64,000 nt of DNA from NCBI RefSeq assembly GCF_041431415.1, contig NZ_CP107845.1, forward strand, positions 310,001 through 374,000. Direction: 5' to 3'. Origin of the DNA: Streptomyces sp. NBC_00513 (GTDB lineage Bacteria; Actinomycetota; Actinomycetes; Streptomycetales; Streptomycetaceae). Below, one piece after another: positions 34,047 through 42,482 of the stretch; the first letter of the stretch is position 1; each line of letters begins with the position of its first letter. The translations under genes and the position numbers were made by a program. Below the pieces are notes generated by a model, which saw only the letters and a list, made by a program, of their open reading frames with translations, was not told the origin of the DNA and ran no database searches.

Positions 34047-34400
34047 TCACGTGAACACAACTGTGGTGTCGGTGAGTTGCAGGAGCCGTCGCACGGGTCG
34101 CCCCGCGGCGGTGATGCGCAGCTCCCTGCCGGCTCGGCGCGCCGCTTCGCCTGCGGCCAGGAGGGCGTTGAGGCCGGCGCAGTCGCAGAAGGCGACCCGC
34201 CGGAGGTCCAGGAGCAGGGTGGCGCGGTGAGAGGCGAGGGCGATCAGGAGGGTGTCGTGCAGGACGGCGGCGGTGTGCAGATCGATCTCTCCGCTCACAC
34301 AGACCCGGACCGTGCCGGGCGCTCCGGCCATCACGCCGATCTCGATGCCGTCGGCCGTCGCGGTGGTGTCGAGGCGGGGGTCGTACATGATCCCGGTCAT
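34047..34400 (-). CDS. STAS-domain anti-sigma factor antagonist
   Basis: A 117-aa STAS protein: VRVCVSGEIDLHTAAVLHDT, LLLDLRRVAFCDCAGLNALL and AGRPVRRLLQLTDTTVVFT. The usual phosphorylated Ser (in the D-S-x-G motif) is replaced: here the sequence is CDCAGL, with Cys before Ala-Gly. Regulation by a partner-switching kinase at that site is therefore doubtful. The ATG at 34400 follows GGAGG. The sigma factor at 31687-32595 is a possible distant target. Confidence 0.78.
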   Translation of the reverse strand: MTGIMYDPRLDTTATADGIEIGVMAGAPGTVRVCVSGEIDLHTAAVLHDTLLIALASHRATLLLDLRRVAFCDCAGLNALLAAGEAARRAGRELRITAAGRPVRRLLQLTDTTVVFT

Positions 34401-34525
34401 GTCTGCCTCCCGTTGTCTCTCCAGCCTGTCTCTACCTTCAACAGCATGGTCGACAGCCGGCCAACGTACGTCAAGAATTACGCGAAAAACAGGACGTATA
34501 TACAAAGAAGGGGCATGCTGGAGAC

Positions 34526-34900
34526 ATGGGTGACGAAGGACTCCAGCGTGCCCCGTGGACGTTCCTGACCAGCCACGCACGCGTACTGCTGGCCCTCGAC
34601 CGAGACCCTGAAGCTCGTCTGCGGGACGTTGCCGCGACCTGCCACTTGACGGAGCGGACCGTCCAGGCCGTTGTCGCCGATCTCGTGGAGGCCGGATATC
34701 TCACCCGAGTACGCGATGGGCGCCGCAACCATTATCAGATCACCCAGGGCGCGAAATTCCGCCACCCCGCGGAAGCCGACCGCGACATCGCCGAACTCCT
34801 CGACCTGTTCGCCCGCGACCCCCGGCCGGGCCGTTCCTCCCCCTCCGACACCCAGGCGGCCGAAATGCGCGCGGGCGCCGGCAGACGACGGATCTCGTAG
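34526..34900 (+). CDS. Winged-helix transcriptional regulator
   Basis: A 124-aa protein with a winged helix at about 15-75: PWTFLTSHARVLLALDRDPE, LRDVAATCHLTERTVQAVVA, DLVEAGYLTRVRDGRRNHYQ I. This resembles MarR/ArsR-like helix-turn-helix modules. The rest is a short acidic helix and disordered tail. It is divergent from the STAS gene. An AT-rich patch at 34476-34505 could hold the two promoters. Confidence 0.82.
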   Translation: MGDEGLQRAPWTFLTSHARVLLALDRDPEARLRDVAATCHLTERTVQAVVADLVEAGYLTRVRDGRRNHYQITQGAKFRHPAEADRDIAELLDLFARDPRPGRSSPSDTQAAEMRAGAGRRRIS

Positions 34901-35357
34901 CCCGGCAGGAAAATCCGAGGAGCCTCTCCCACCGGCCCGAGGCTGCGGGCCTTGAACCCTCACGAGTGCTGTCAGGGCACCGGTCCCCCAGCCGCGCCCC
35001 ACTGCGAGACCGCCAAGAGGCCACCACGCGCACCCGCGGCCGGCTCCGGTACGGCGCCTTACCGGGCGAGGCGTGGGATGACCGGTGACGGGCAGGGCGT
35101 ACGATTCTCCGCCGCTGATCGCCTGCACCTGCTCTTGCACCTGCTCCTACAGATCCGTACGGGAGAAGCCGAGCAGCGTCCGATCGGCCGCGCGCGGGCC
35201 GGCATGGGCCTACTGCGCAGTGCTGCGACCACCACCGTGGCTCCGATTCGTCACCGGCACGACCACGTGCAAGGGTTCCTGTCGCCTCGAAGGAGACACA
35301 GTTCTGCCGGCGCCGTGCTTGGCCGCGTAAGTGGCAGCAGCCGGGTAGGCGGAGCAA
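34901..35357. other. Intergenic stretch, no gene seen
   Basis: About 455 bases between the regulator and DUF1622. A Cys-rich open frame (35085-35330) exists but lacks a ribosome site and reads unlike a real protein. No repeat or strong hairpin is evident. Confidence 0.4.
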
Positions 35358-35777
35358 ATGACATTGACAGAGGAACTGCTGTCCGAGTCCGGAGTTCAGG
35401 AGGTGATCGGGTGGCTCGTCCATGTGATCGAAGCCGCCGGTGCATTGATCATCTTCGCTGGTGCCGTCTGGGCTTTCGTCCGGTTCGCCTCGACCGGGAT
35501 CCGAAGGCGATCCCTCATCGGTGAGTTCAACAAGATCCGGCTCAGCCTGGGCCGCTTCCTCGTGCTGGGACTGGAGTTCCAGCTCGCGGGTGACGTGCTG
35601 CGCACCGCGGTCGCACCCAGCTTCACGGAAATCGGGCAGCTGGCCGCCATCGCCGCCATTCGGACCCTCCTGAACTTCTTCCTCACCCGGGAGATCGCCC
35701 AGGAGCGCGCCGAGATCGAGCACGACCAGAAGGCGCCAGACCCCCGCCCCGTGGTCGCCCGAACGGATCTCGTGTGA
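35358..35777 (+). CDS. DUF1622 membrane protein
   Basis: A 139-aa protein. One clear membrane span (VIEAAGALIIFAGAVWAFVR) is followed by the DUF1622 core: RSLIGEFNKIRLSLGRFLVL, GLEFQLAGDVLRTAVAPSFT and IGQLAAIAAIRTLLNFFLTR EI. DUF1622 proteins are bacterial membrane proteins without assigned function. The start at 35358 follows GGCGGAG. Confidence 0.85.
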   Translation: MTLTEELLSESGVQEVIGWLVHVIEAAGALIIFAGAVWAFVRFASTGIRRRSLIGEFNKIRLSLGRFLVLGLEFQLAGDVLRTAVAPSFTEIGQLAAIAAIRTLLNFFLTREIAQERAEIEHDQKAPDPRPVVARTDLV

Positions 35778-35984
35778 CGTTGAACCGAGCGCCGAGCTCG
35801 GGTCGGCGGCGAAAGCAACCGCCGGAGGTGGTCAATCTTGCCCAGAGAGGTGGATGCGCCGCGACGGATCAAGTGGACCAGGTGGCCGATGTAGTCGATC
35901 CGCCCCTGGCCGGAGGAGAACGCGAGCGCGCGTCCGCAGGCATCGGAGCGCTCTACGGCTCGCAGTCTCCCCGCCTCTTTCCGG

Positions 35985-36215
35985 CCCGGCTTCAGCGCGA
36001 TCCTGCACGCCGTGGCCCGCGCCTTGGAGGAGGTCCGCCGTGCATCGCCGAGCTATCCGGAGCACCTCGACGCATAGATCGAGGAAGCAGCCGCAGAACT
36101 CGACCGCGCGCACCAGAGGAGCGGACCACCGCGGACGCCTCCGCCACCGTTCATGCCCTGACAGGCACTCTGCTCACCGATGCCGGACGCCGCCCGGCCG
36201 ATCTCCGCCCGGCCG
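35985..36215 (+). pseudogene. FUSC-type exporter C-terminal remnant, copy 1
   Basis: The frame LPASFRPGFSAILHAVARAL EEVRRASPSYPEHLDA is cut by TAG and continues IEEAAAELDRAHQRSG. Later, one base out, VHALTGTLLTDAGR follows. The same order (SASFRTGFRSLL ... LLDDTETELGRVQQQ ... VHTLRGTLLTDAGRLLAEL) is seen at 43980-44230, so both derive from the cytoplasmic end of a FUSC/aromatic-acid-exporter-like protein. Confidence 0.5.
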
Positions 36216-36601
36216 ACGCGACCTCGCCGGGGCCTGAGGAAGATCAGCGGGCGAGGAGCGCCGACGGCTCCCCGCAGCGGCTTCGTACTCAGCTGCCGGT
36301 GACACCGCCGCGGTGGCGTGCGACGACGAGCAGCACACAGTGTGGGCTCCGGGCCGTAGGCGGAGGTGCCCCCGGGCGCGTTGCGGGTGGCGTGGCAGCG
36401 GCGGCCCGGACTGGGAACTGTGCGACGCGTCCATGAGACCGCGGCCTGCGAGGCAGCTCCCTGTCCGGGCCGCCGGTCGGTTGAAGCTGCCCCTGCGGTC
36501 CTGCGGGCCTGACATCGAAAGAGCTGCGATAGGGGCAAACTCGGCACTTACGGGCAGGAGCCGCTGGACACGGATTCAGCCGAGCGGCGAGAGGGATGGA
36601 C

Positions 36602-36841
36602 ATGGCAGGCAAGGACACAGAGGACATGAGCCAAGCAACACGCCGAAAGGCGGTGCTCATCATCGACCAACTGACCGGCGCGGCCGGCACGCCCGGCGAA
36701 GCCACCAACGGGGTACCGCCGACGCGTGCCGCCCTGACACAGTTGATGCTTCGCCGCGGTGTTCCACTCCTCGCGGTTACCGCGCTTGCGGCCCTGATGT
36801 GGCGTACCAGCAAGCGGCATCGGTGCCGGACGGCCCGGTAG
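36602..36841 (+). CDS. Small possible membrane protein
   Basis: A 79-aa frame (MAGKDTEDMSQATRRKAVLI at the start) with one hydrophobic segment near the end (GVPLLAVTALAALMWRTS) and a basic tail. A GAGAGGG lies close upstream. No family is recognised. The distance to the next gene (110 bases) argues against an operon. Confidence 0.4.
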   Translation: MAGKDTEDMSQATRRKAVLIIDQLTGAAGTPGEATNGVPPTRAALTQLMLRRGVPLLAVTALAALMWRTSKRHRCRTAR

Positions 36842-36950
36842 GACCACTTCTTCAGACCCTCTCGTCACGCCGGCTGCGGGGTTTGGCACTTGGCACCCGC
36901 AGCACGCGCCGACGGGATCCTTCTTCCACGTTCCTGGAGGCACGAGATCC

Positions 36951-37907
36951 ATGACTTCGTTCGGTTACTTCCTGTCCTGCGAGGAATTCACCCCCGCCCA
37001 GCTCCTGGACCAGGCACGCAAAGCCTCCGATGCCGGGTTCTCCCGGCTGGCCATCTCCGACCACTTCCACCCCTGGAACGACGAGCAGGGCAGCAGCCCG
37101 CTGGTCTGGTCGATGATCGGGGCCCTGTCCCAGACCGTGGACCTGCCGGTGACCACCCTGGTGACCTGCCCCACCATGCGTCTTCACCCGGCCGTCACCG
37201 CGCAGGCCGCGGCCACATCGAGCGAACTGTTGGACGGCCGGTTCGCCCTCGGCGTGGGTACCGGCGAAGCGTTGAATGAGCACATTCTCGGGGACCGGTG
37301 GCCCTCGTTCGACGAGCGCGCCGACATGCTGGAGGAAGCCGTCGAGGTGATGAGGAAGCTCTTCACCGGCCGCCAAGTCAGCCACCGCGGCACGCACTAC
37401 AGGGTGGACAACGCCCGCCTGTACACCCCTCCGCGCGGGCGGCTCCCCGTTCACGTCTCCGGGTTCGGGCCGAAGGCGGCGGAGCTCGCCGGCCGCATCG
37501 GCGACGGATTCATCACCATGGGTCCCGACCAGGAGGCCATCGGCCGCTTCCGGGACGCGGGCGGCGAGGGGAAGCCGGTGATCGGGGGCCTGAAGGTGTG
37601 CTGGGACGATGACCGTGAGAAGGCCGTCGAGACCGTTCACCGGCTGTGGCCCAACGAGCAGTTGCCGGGCGAGCTGGCCCAGATCATTCCGACCCCGGCC
37701 CACTTCGAACAGGCGAGCCGGCTCGTCACCCGCGAGCAGGTGTCCGCCAACGTGCCGTGCGGTGATGACGTCGAGGAGCACGTGACGGCCGTACGCGCCT
37801 ACCTGGACGCGGGTTTCGACGAGGTGTACATCGGCCAGATCGGCCCCGGCCAGGACGCCTTCTTCACCGCCTGCCACGACAAGCTCCTGCCCGCTCTCCG
37901 CGGATGA
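36951..37907 (+). CDS. LLM-class F420-dependent oxidoreductase (G6PDH-like)
   Basis: A 318-aa luciferase-like TIM-barrel enzyme of the F420 G6PDH-like subgroup: GYFLSCEEFTPAQLLDQARK, FSRLAISDHFHPWNDEQGSS, PLVWSMIGALSQTVDLPVTT, then RFALGVGTGEALNEHILGDR and the LPVHVSGFGPKAAELAGRIG D segment. Streptomyces carry many such F420 enzymes with unknown substrates. ATG 36951 follows TGGAGG. It is a single-gene unit, probably ended by the hairpin at 38063-38082. Confidence 0.9.
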   Translation: MTSFGYFLSCEEFTPAQLLDQARKASDAGFSRLAISDHFHPWNDEQGSSPLVWSMIGALSQTVDLPVTTLVTCPTMRLHPAVTAQAAATSSELLDGRFALGVGTGEALNEHILGDRWPSFDERADMLEEAVEVMRKLFTGRQVSHRGTHYRVDNARLYTPPRGRLPVHVSGFGPKAAELAGRIGDGFITMGPDQEAIGRFRDAGGEGKPVIGGLKVCWDDDREKAVETVHRLWPNEQLPGELAQIIPTPAHFEQASRLVTREQVSANVPCGDDVEEHVTAVRAYLDAGFDEVYIGQIGPGQDAFFTACHDKLLPALRG

Positions 37908-38062
37908 GACCACCCCTTCCCGCCATCCCAAACCCGGCCACCGGGGCCTGCCGGCGAGGCACCGCCGGATGACGGCGTCCCGAGGCCGGCCCCCGCCACA
38001 GGGGCGGGCCGGGCAGGGCTCGGCAGCCTCGGTCACCCGCGAGCTCTCCCTGTGTCCAGCCC

Positions 38063-38082
38063 CCGGTGGTCCGAGCCACCGG
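38063..38082. terminator. Small hairpin between convergent genes
   Basis: CCGGTGG (38063-38069) pairs with CCACCGG (38076-38082) around a 6-base loop, between the LLM gene (+, ends 37907) and the DUF6766 gene (-, ends 38097). A modest stem, but well placed for a shared terminator. Confidence 0.5.
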
Positions 38083-38096
38083 ACCGGTCGCCGGGT

Positions 38097-38780
38097 TCAC
38101 CCTTCGATACCGGTGGAGGTGTGGGCCGCGCCGACGGGCTTGGATTCGGGTGATCCGCGCTGGCGCAGGTACACCGCGAGGATCGCCATGGAGGCGACGG
38201 CGAGGAGTTCGGACTGCCAGTTCTGCAGGGTGCGGTTCCAGAACTCGGCCGAGGTCACGTACGTCAGCCAGCCCACCGGGTCCTGCAGTTCGCGCAGTTG
38301 TTCTTCGTTGAAGGCGATGCGCCCGGTGACGGATTGGGCAAGCCACGACAGGATGAAGATCAGGAACATCACGATGCCGAGGGAGTGCGAGTAGAGGCCG
38401 CGGCGCAGGCCTGGAGCGGAGGCTGATTTCGGCGAGTCCGAGGTGGCCCAGACCCCCACCTTCTGCTCGCGGTCGGTTTCGGTGCCGGCCTTGTCGAGCG
38501 GCTTGGACTCCGGGGAACCCCGTTGGAGCAGCCAGACGGTTCCGACGATGTAGAGGAAGAACTGGAGAAACTCCGACTGCCAGTTCTCCGTGACGTCGAC
38601 CATGAAGTCCGAGGTGAACAGGTAGCCGGGGAACGACAGGGGCTGCAAGCTCTGCGCCGTCAGAACGCTGTTCAGTTCGGCGTGGCCGGCGATCGATTGG
38701 CCGACGAGGGTGAGGAGGAAGCCGGTACCGAAGGCGAGCGTGAGCCCGTTCTCGTGGACGAACCCCTTGAAGCCGCTCAC
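38097..38780 (-). CDS. DUF6766 membrane protein
   Basis: A 227-aa protein with four membrane spans in two similar halves. Each half has a helix, an ENWQSEFLQFF / QNWQSELLAVA stretch and the ending QRGSPESKP. This is the DUF6766 pattern, a common actinobacterial family without known role. Its GTG start (38778-38780) overlaps the stop of the 27-aa peptide, so translation is coupled. The lipoprotein gene lies one gene further upstream. Confidence 0.85.
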   Translation of the reverse strand: MSGFKGFVHENGLTLAFGTGFLLTLVGQSIAGHAELNSVLTAQSLQPLSFPGYLFTSDFMVDVTENWQSEFLQFFLYIVGTVWLLQRGSPESKPLDKAGTETDREQKVGVWATSDSPKSASAPGLRRGLYSHSLGIVMFLIFILSWLAQSVTGRIAFNEEQLRELQDPVGWLTYVTSAEFWNRTLQNWQSELLAVASMAILAVYLRQRGSPESKPVGAAHTSTGIEG

Positions 38781-38860
38781 CGTTGCATCAGTCCTACGGT
38801 GAACGCGTAGGCCAGGCCGCCGAACACAAGGGTCAGGCAGAGCAGGAACATCGTGCGCAT
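38777..38860 (-). CDS. 27-aa membrane peptide coupled to DUF6766
   Basis: ATG at 38860 reads MRTMFLLCLTLVFGGLAYAF TVGLMQR and ends with TGA at 38777-38779. The GTGA overlap gives the DUF6766 start, and its own ATG lies two bases before the end of the lipoprotein gene (stop at 38862-38864). The tight packing on both sides and the single clean membrane helix make it a credible micro-protein, too short for most gene finders. Confidence 0.65.
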   Translation of the reverse strand: MRTMFLLCLTLVFGGLAYAFTVGLMQR

Positions 38861-38861
38861 G

Positions 38862-39263
38862 TCAGTCGCCCTTCAGGTCGCACCGGTAGGGGTGGCCCTG
38901 CCGGGGCGTGCAGCCGGCAGCCGTGACCTTCCAACCGTCGGCGAAAAGAGCCAGGAACACGCTGTCGTGCGGATAGACGACACGCGCCTGCGATCCGTAG
39001 ACGACCGCTGTCCCTGCCGGTTCCCTCGCGCCGGTCAGATTGAGGCCCTGCAGGGCGGCCGGGCAGGGCTCCTCCTGCTCCAGTTCCTCCCGGGTTCCGG
39101 GGGCCAGTGCTTCGCACCCACGGGGACTGTCAGCGTCCGCGAGGGCCCTCTCGAACGCGGCGGCCTCGGACCGCGCGGCCTGGCTCCTCTCGTCAGACGT
39201 GGCGCACCCCGCGAGCGCCAGGCACAGCAGGGGCAGCAGGGAACGGACGACGATCGGACGCAT
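38862..39263 (-). CDS. Lipoprotein of unknown function
   Basis: A 133-aa lipoprotein: signal RPIVVRSLLPLLCLALAGC with lipobox LAGC at 17-20. The mature part has a helical start and four more Cys (GCEALAPG, EPCPAAL, AGCTPRQG, YRCDL), which could form two disulphides. No family named. It heads a three-gene unit with the 27-aa peptide and DUF6766, so all three may act together at the membrane. Confidence 0.78.
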   Translation of the reverse strand: MRPIVVRSLLPLLCLALAGCATSDERSQAARSEAAAFERALADADSPRGCEALAPGTREELEQEEPCPAALQGLNLTGAREPAGTAVVYGSQARVVYPHDSVFLALFADGWKVTAAGCTPRQGHPYRCDLKGD

Positions 39264-39475
39264 GGCCCGAGGATGAACGACAGATCCTGGCCACCGGAAC
39301 CCTTCGGACGCGACACGCAGAGCCATGCCCCGGGGGAGGAAAACGCGGACGCTCACCAGCCGACGGGGCTGCGCCGCCGGTGGGCTTGAGCGGGACGACC
39401 GAGGCCCCCGCCCCTGGCACGGCCGGCGGAGGGTCGGGCGTGGGCCGGCTCGCCGTCGGCCGGCCGCGTTCCGAT

Positions 39476-40660
39476 TCAGGGGGTGAAGAGGACCTTGATC
39501 GCACCGTCCTGCTTCTTCTGGAACATCTCGTATGCCCGGGGTGCGTCGGCGAGCGGGAGCCGGTGGGTGGCGAAGTCGTCGACGCCGAGCGGGTCGGCGT
39601 CGGTGAGGAGCGGCAGGAGGTCGTCGATCCAGCGCCAGACGTTGGCCTGGCCCATGCGGAGTTGGATCTGCTTGTCGAACATGGTCAGCAAGGGCATCGG
39701 GTCGGCGCTTCCCCCGTAGACGCCGGATAGGGAGATGGTGCCGCCGCGGCGCACGAGGTCGATGGCGAGGTGCAGCGCGGACAGGCGGTCGACGCCGAAC
39801 CGTTGCATCATCTTGGCGGCCAGGGCGTCCGGCAGCATGGTGGTCAGGTGTTGGGCGCCCTTCGCGAGGGGTGCGCCGTGGGCCTCCATGCCGACCGCGT
39901 CGATGACGGCGTCCGGGCCGCGTCCGCCGGTCAGTGCGCGGACCTCGTCGGCGATGCCTTCGCCGTAGGTGTTCAGGTCGAGGGTGTGGACACCGCGGGC
40001 GGTGGCCCGGCGAAGGCGCTCGGGGACGAGGTCGATGCCGATGACGAGGCCCGCTCCGCGGTGGGCGGCGATGCGGGTCGCCATGTCTCCGATGGGGCCC
40101 AGGCCGAGTACGGCCACCGTGCCGCCGGGCGGGATCGCGGCGTACTCGACGGCCTGCCAGGCGGTGGGCAGGACGTCGGAGAGGTAGACGAAGCGGTCGT
40201 CGGGTCCTTCGGCCGGTACGGGGATGGGGAGGGTGTTCCCGAAGGGGACCCGGAGGTATTCGGCCTGCCCGCCGGGTACCTGTCCGTACAGCTTGGTGTA
40301 GCCGAAGAGGGAGGCGCCGCTGCCGTACTCGTGGACCTGGGTGGTCTCGCACTGGGACTGGAGTCCGTGGTCGCACATGTGGCAGGTGCCGCAGGAGACA
40401 TTGAACGGGATGACGACCCTGTCGCCCGGCTTCACGCGGGTCACGTCGGGACCGACTTCCTCAACGATGCCCATGGGCTCATGGCCGAGGATGTCGCCGG
40501 CGTCGAGGAACGGTCCGAAGACCTCGTACAGGTGCAGGTCGGAGCCGCACAGGCCGGTGGTGGTGATCTTCACGATCACGTCGGTGGGGTCTTTGATCAC
40601 GGGGTCGGGCACGGTATCCACGCGCACGTCGCGCTTACCGTGCCAGGTCAGGGCCTTCAT
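39476..40660 (-). CDS. Zinc-dependent alcohol dehydrogenase
   Basis: A 394-aa medium-chain dehydrogenase. Catalytic zinc ligands: Cys38 (GLCGSDLHLY) and His60-Glu61 (LGHEPMG). The structural zinc set is C90, C93, C96 and C104 (CGTCHMCDHGLQSQC). NAD-binding GLGPIG follows, then DAVIDAVGMEAHG. Longer than typical ADH because of an insert around KGAQHLTTMLPDALAAKMMQ, the pattern of the glutathione-independent formaldehyde dehydrogenase-like group; substrate uncertain. ATG 40660 is chosen for the family start MKALTWHGKRDV. Confidence 0.9.
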   Translation of the reverse strand: MKALTWHGKRDVRVDTVPDPVIKDPTDVIVKITTTGLCGSDLHLYEVFGPFLDAGDILGHEPMGIVEEVGPDVTRVKPGDRVVIPFNVSCGTCHMCDHGLQSQCETTQVHEYGSGASLFGYTKLYGQVPGGQAEYLRVPFGNTLPIPVPAEGPDDRFVYLSDVLPTAWQAVEYAAIPPGGTVAVLGLGPIGDMATRIAAHRGAGLVIGIDLVPERLRRATARGVHTLDLNTYGEGIADEVRALTGGRGPDAVIDAVGMEAHGAPLAKGAQHLTTMLPDALAAKMMQRFGVDRLSALHLAIDLVRRGGTISLSGVYGGSADPMPLLTMFDKQIQLRMGQANVWRWIDDLLPLLTDADPLGVDDFATHRLPLADAPRAYEMFQKKQDGAIKVLFTP

Positions 40661-40984
40661 GGTGACTCCTCGATTCGTGGCCGTCGGGCACACCGTGTTT
40701 CCGGATCCGGACCGCAGTGCCCGCTGCTCTCTGGTGATCCAGTGCCTGTGCGGCTACCCCGCCGTGACGGCTTCAGTGAGGAGCCGAGCAGTTCTGCGGA
40801 CGAAGCCGTCCCCATGGTCTGCCGCGGTCGGCATCAGAATCGGGAACCGCGCCGGAAGACGCCCCCACTGCCGGCCGAGGCCCGCCCATTCATCCGAGGT
40901 GCTTCCGGTGGCACGGGAAGACGCGAGGCGGCATCCGGACGGAGCTGCGGGCAGCCGTCACTTCTCGGTGTCAGCTGCGCGCAC

Positions 40985-41185
40985 CGGGTCACGACCCGGT
41001 CCAGGCTTCCTTCGGCGCGCAGGAATTGCCGCTGGGTACGGGCGTCGTTCCCTGCTCCTGAAGGCGGGCGATGGACTCCCGGACTGGCTCGTCGTCTCCG
41101 TGGTCCACCAGCGCTTCGCGCACGTTCCGGTACAGGGATTCGACTGCGTGGGGGCGCGGATAGGAGCCCCTAGTAGGCGGTGCGC
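40985..41185 (-). pseudogene. YbdK-type ligase C-terminal remnant
   Basis: The minus strand reads PHAVESLYRNVREALVDHGD DEPVRESIARLQEQG, then, one base off, NDARTQRQFLRAEGSLDRVV TRCAQL. This is the same C-terminal end as the remnant at 29436 (VREALVDHEDDERVREGIAR) and differs from the intact gene at 23298. No N-terminal part survives nearby. Confidence 0.65.
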
Positions 41186-41232
41186 CAGGCGTCGTCGTCG
41201 ATGTCCGCTGCGCCACTACGGCCCCCACGTCG

Positions 41233-41892
41233 TCAGGCGATTGCGGCGACGCCGATGCCGATGGTGATGAACAGCCAGCCGGTCGTAAGCTCCCAACGGT
41301 GACGGAACTTGGGTCGGTCGAGGAGTGCCCCTAGGCGCGTGGCGACGGCGACCAGAGCGAACCAGTAGACGATGCCGATGATGACGTCCAGGGTGCCCAG
41401 GAAGAAGATCTGCCGGGTCATCGATCCGCCGCCATTGACGAACTGCGGCAGGATGCTGATGAAGAACAGTGCCGCCTTGGGGTTGAGTACGTTGGTGAGG
41501 AAACCCTGCATGAAGCCGGACCGCCACCAGCCTCTGCCGGGGTCAGCCTCGGTCGGGCCGTCCTTGGGGTCGGTGGCCGTTGCTCTTCCGGCGGACCGCT
41601 CACGGGCGGCTCGCCGGGCTGCAAGGAGGGCCCGTACCCCGAGGTAGACGAGGTAGGCCGCACCGAGCAGCTTGATCGCGTCATAGACCGTGGGGGAATG
41701 GGCGGCGATCAGCGACAGCCCGGTGGCGGCGGCGAGCATGTGCACGCACAACCCGGCCTGGGCTCCCAGTGCCGCGCCTCGACCCTTCGAAGGGTGTTCG
41801 GTCGCCGACCTGAGCACCACGAGGAAGTCCGGCCCGGGCACGACGTAGGCCACCAGCACCACTGCCAGGAATCCGACGAGGTCAACCGACAT
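41233..41892 (-). CDS. LysE-family amino acid/metabolite exporter
   Basis: A 219-aa LysE/RhtB translocator with about six membrane spans. Signature: FLAVVLVAYVVPGPDFLVVL RSATEHPSKGRGAALGAQAG at the front, LLGAAYLVYLGVRALLAARR, then FMQGFLTNVLNPKAALFFIS ILPQF. These export amino acids or related metabolites. The loop at about 90-115 is charged and long, as usual in actinobacteria. A single-gene unit. Confidence 0.9.
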   Translation of the reverse strand: MSVDLVGFLAVVLVAYVVPGPDFLVVLRSATEHPSKGRGAALGAQAGLCVHMLAAATGLSLIAAHSPTVYDAIKLLGAAYLVYLGVRALLAARRAARERSAGRATATDPKDGPTEADPGRGWWRSGFMQGFLTNVLNPKAALFFISILPQFVNGGGSMTRQIFFLGTLDVIIGIVYWFALVAVATRLGALLDRPKFRHRWELTTGWLFITIGIGVAAIA

Positions 41893-41987
41893 CCGCTCTC
41901 CGTTTCGTCAGCCCCGTGGCCGGATGACCGCCGGGGGTGGTTTCTCCGAAGGCCGGAGCGTCTGGCCCTGGGAGGGTGGATCTGGTG

Positions 41988-42190
41988 TCAGGCCGCGATG
42001 GCCTGTGCTCCCACCACCGAGGCGACGGCCCCGACGAGTACCCCGAGGCCCTGTTCCAGTTGTCCGTGCCCCACTGTCAGCGCCGGCAGAACCTTGACCA
42101 CCTCGTCGTGTGGGCCGGCCGTCTCCCACAGCTGACCGTCGCGGTAGGCGAGTTCGCAGACCGCGCGGCCGCGCCCGGACGGTCGAAGGG
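41988..42190 (-). pseudogene. Possible C-terminal remnant of a hypothetical protein
   Basis: The frame SGRGRAVCELAYRDGQLWET then AGPHDEVVKVLPALTVGHGQ and LGVLVGAVASVVGAQAIAA reads like a real protein end, with stop at 41988. No start region with coding character is found upstream in the same frame. A separate minus-strand piece near 42770-42979 (VTDDQAPAVPAAVDPEALRT) could be another part. Family unknown. Confidence 0.32.
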
Positions 42191-42284
42191 AAGCCCCAGG
42201 CCAGGCAGCACCCGCGAGGTCGGGCGAGGGCGGGGTCAACCCGGCTGGTCCGACCTGGCTGCGCGCCCTGGCCTCCTGGGCCAG

Positions 42285-42482
42285 GGCGCATGGCACGCCG
42301 CACTCCAGCGCCTGTGCGGCCGTGACAAACGCCGGGTACGCCGCCTCCTCGAATCGCTGCCCGGCTTCGGGCCGGTGCGCGCCGATCAACTGCTTGCCGA
42401 CCTCCGCGTCTCCGGCGCCCGCCGCGTCCAGGGCCTTGACGCCAATCAGCGCATCCGGCTCCTCGCGCTGTTCCCCCTCCAG
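42285..42482 (+). pseudogene. Integration host factor (mIHF/sIHF)-like fragment
   Basis: The plus strand reads DKRRVRRLLESLPGFGPVRA DQLLADLRVSGARRVQGLDA NQRIRLLALF, closely following the DNA-binding end of actinobacterial IHF (LLESLPGxGxxRAxQ ... RRVxGLxxNQ). No start codon with a ribosome site was found and the expected N-terminal helices are missing, so it is most likely a partial paralogue rather than the essential gene. Confidence 0.55.

Noticed and set aside
38862..40376. 504-aa minus-strand frame
   Set aside because: Only its last part (39263-38862) is the lipoprotein; the rest is an out-of-frame reading of the alcohol dehydrogenase.
39769..41173. 467-aa plus-strand frame across the alcohol dehydrogenase
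   Set aside because: It is the antisense of the dehydrogenase and the YbdK remnant, without coding features of its own.
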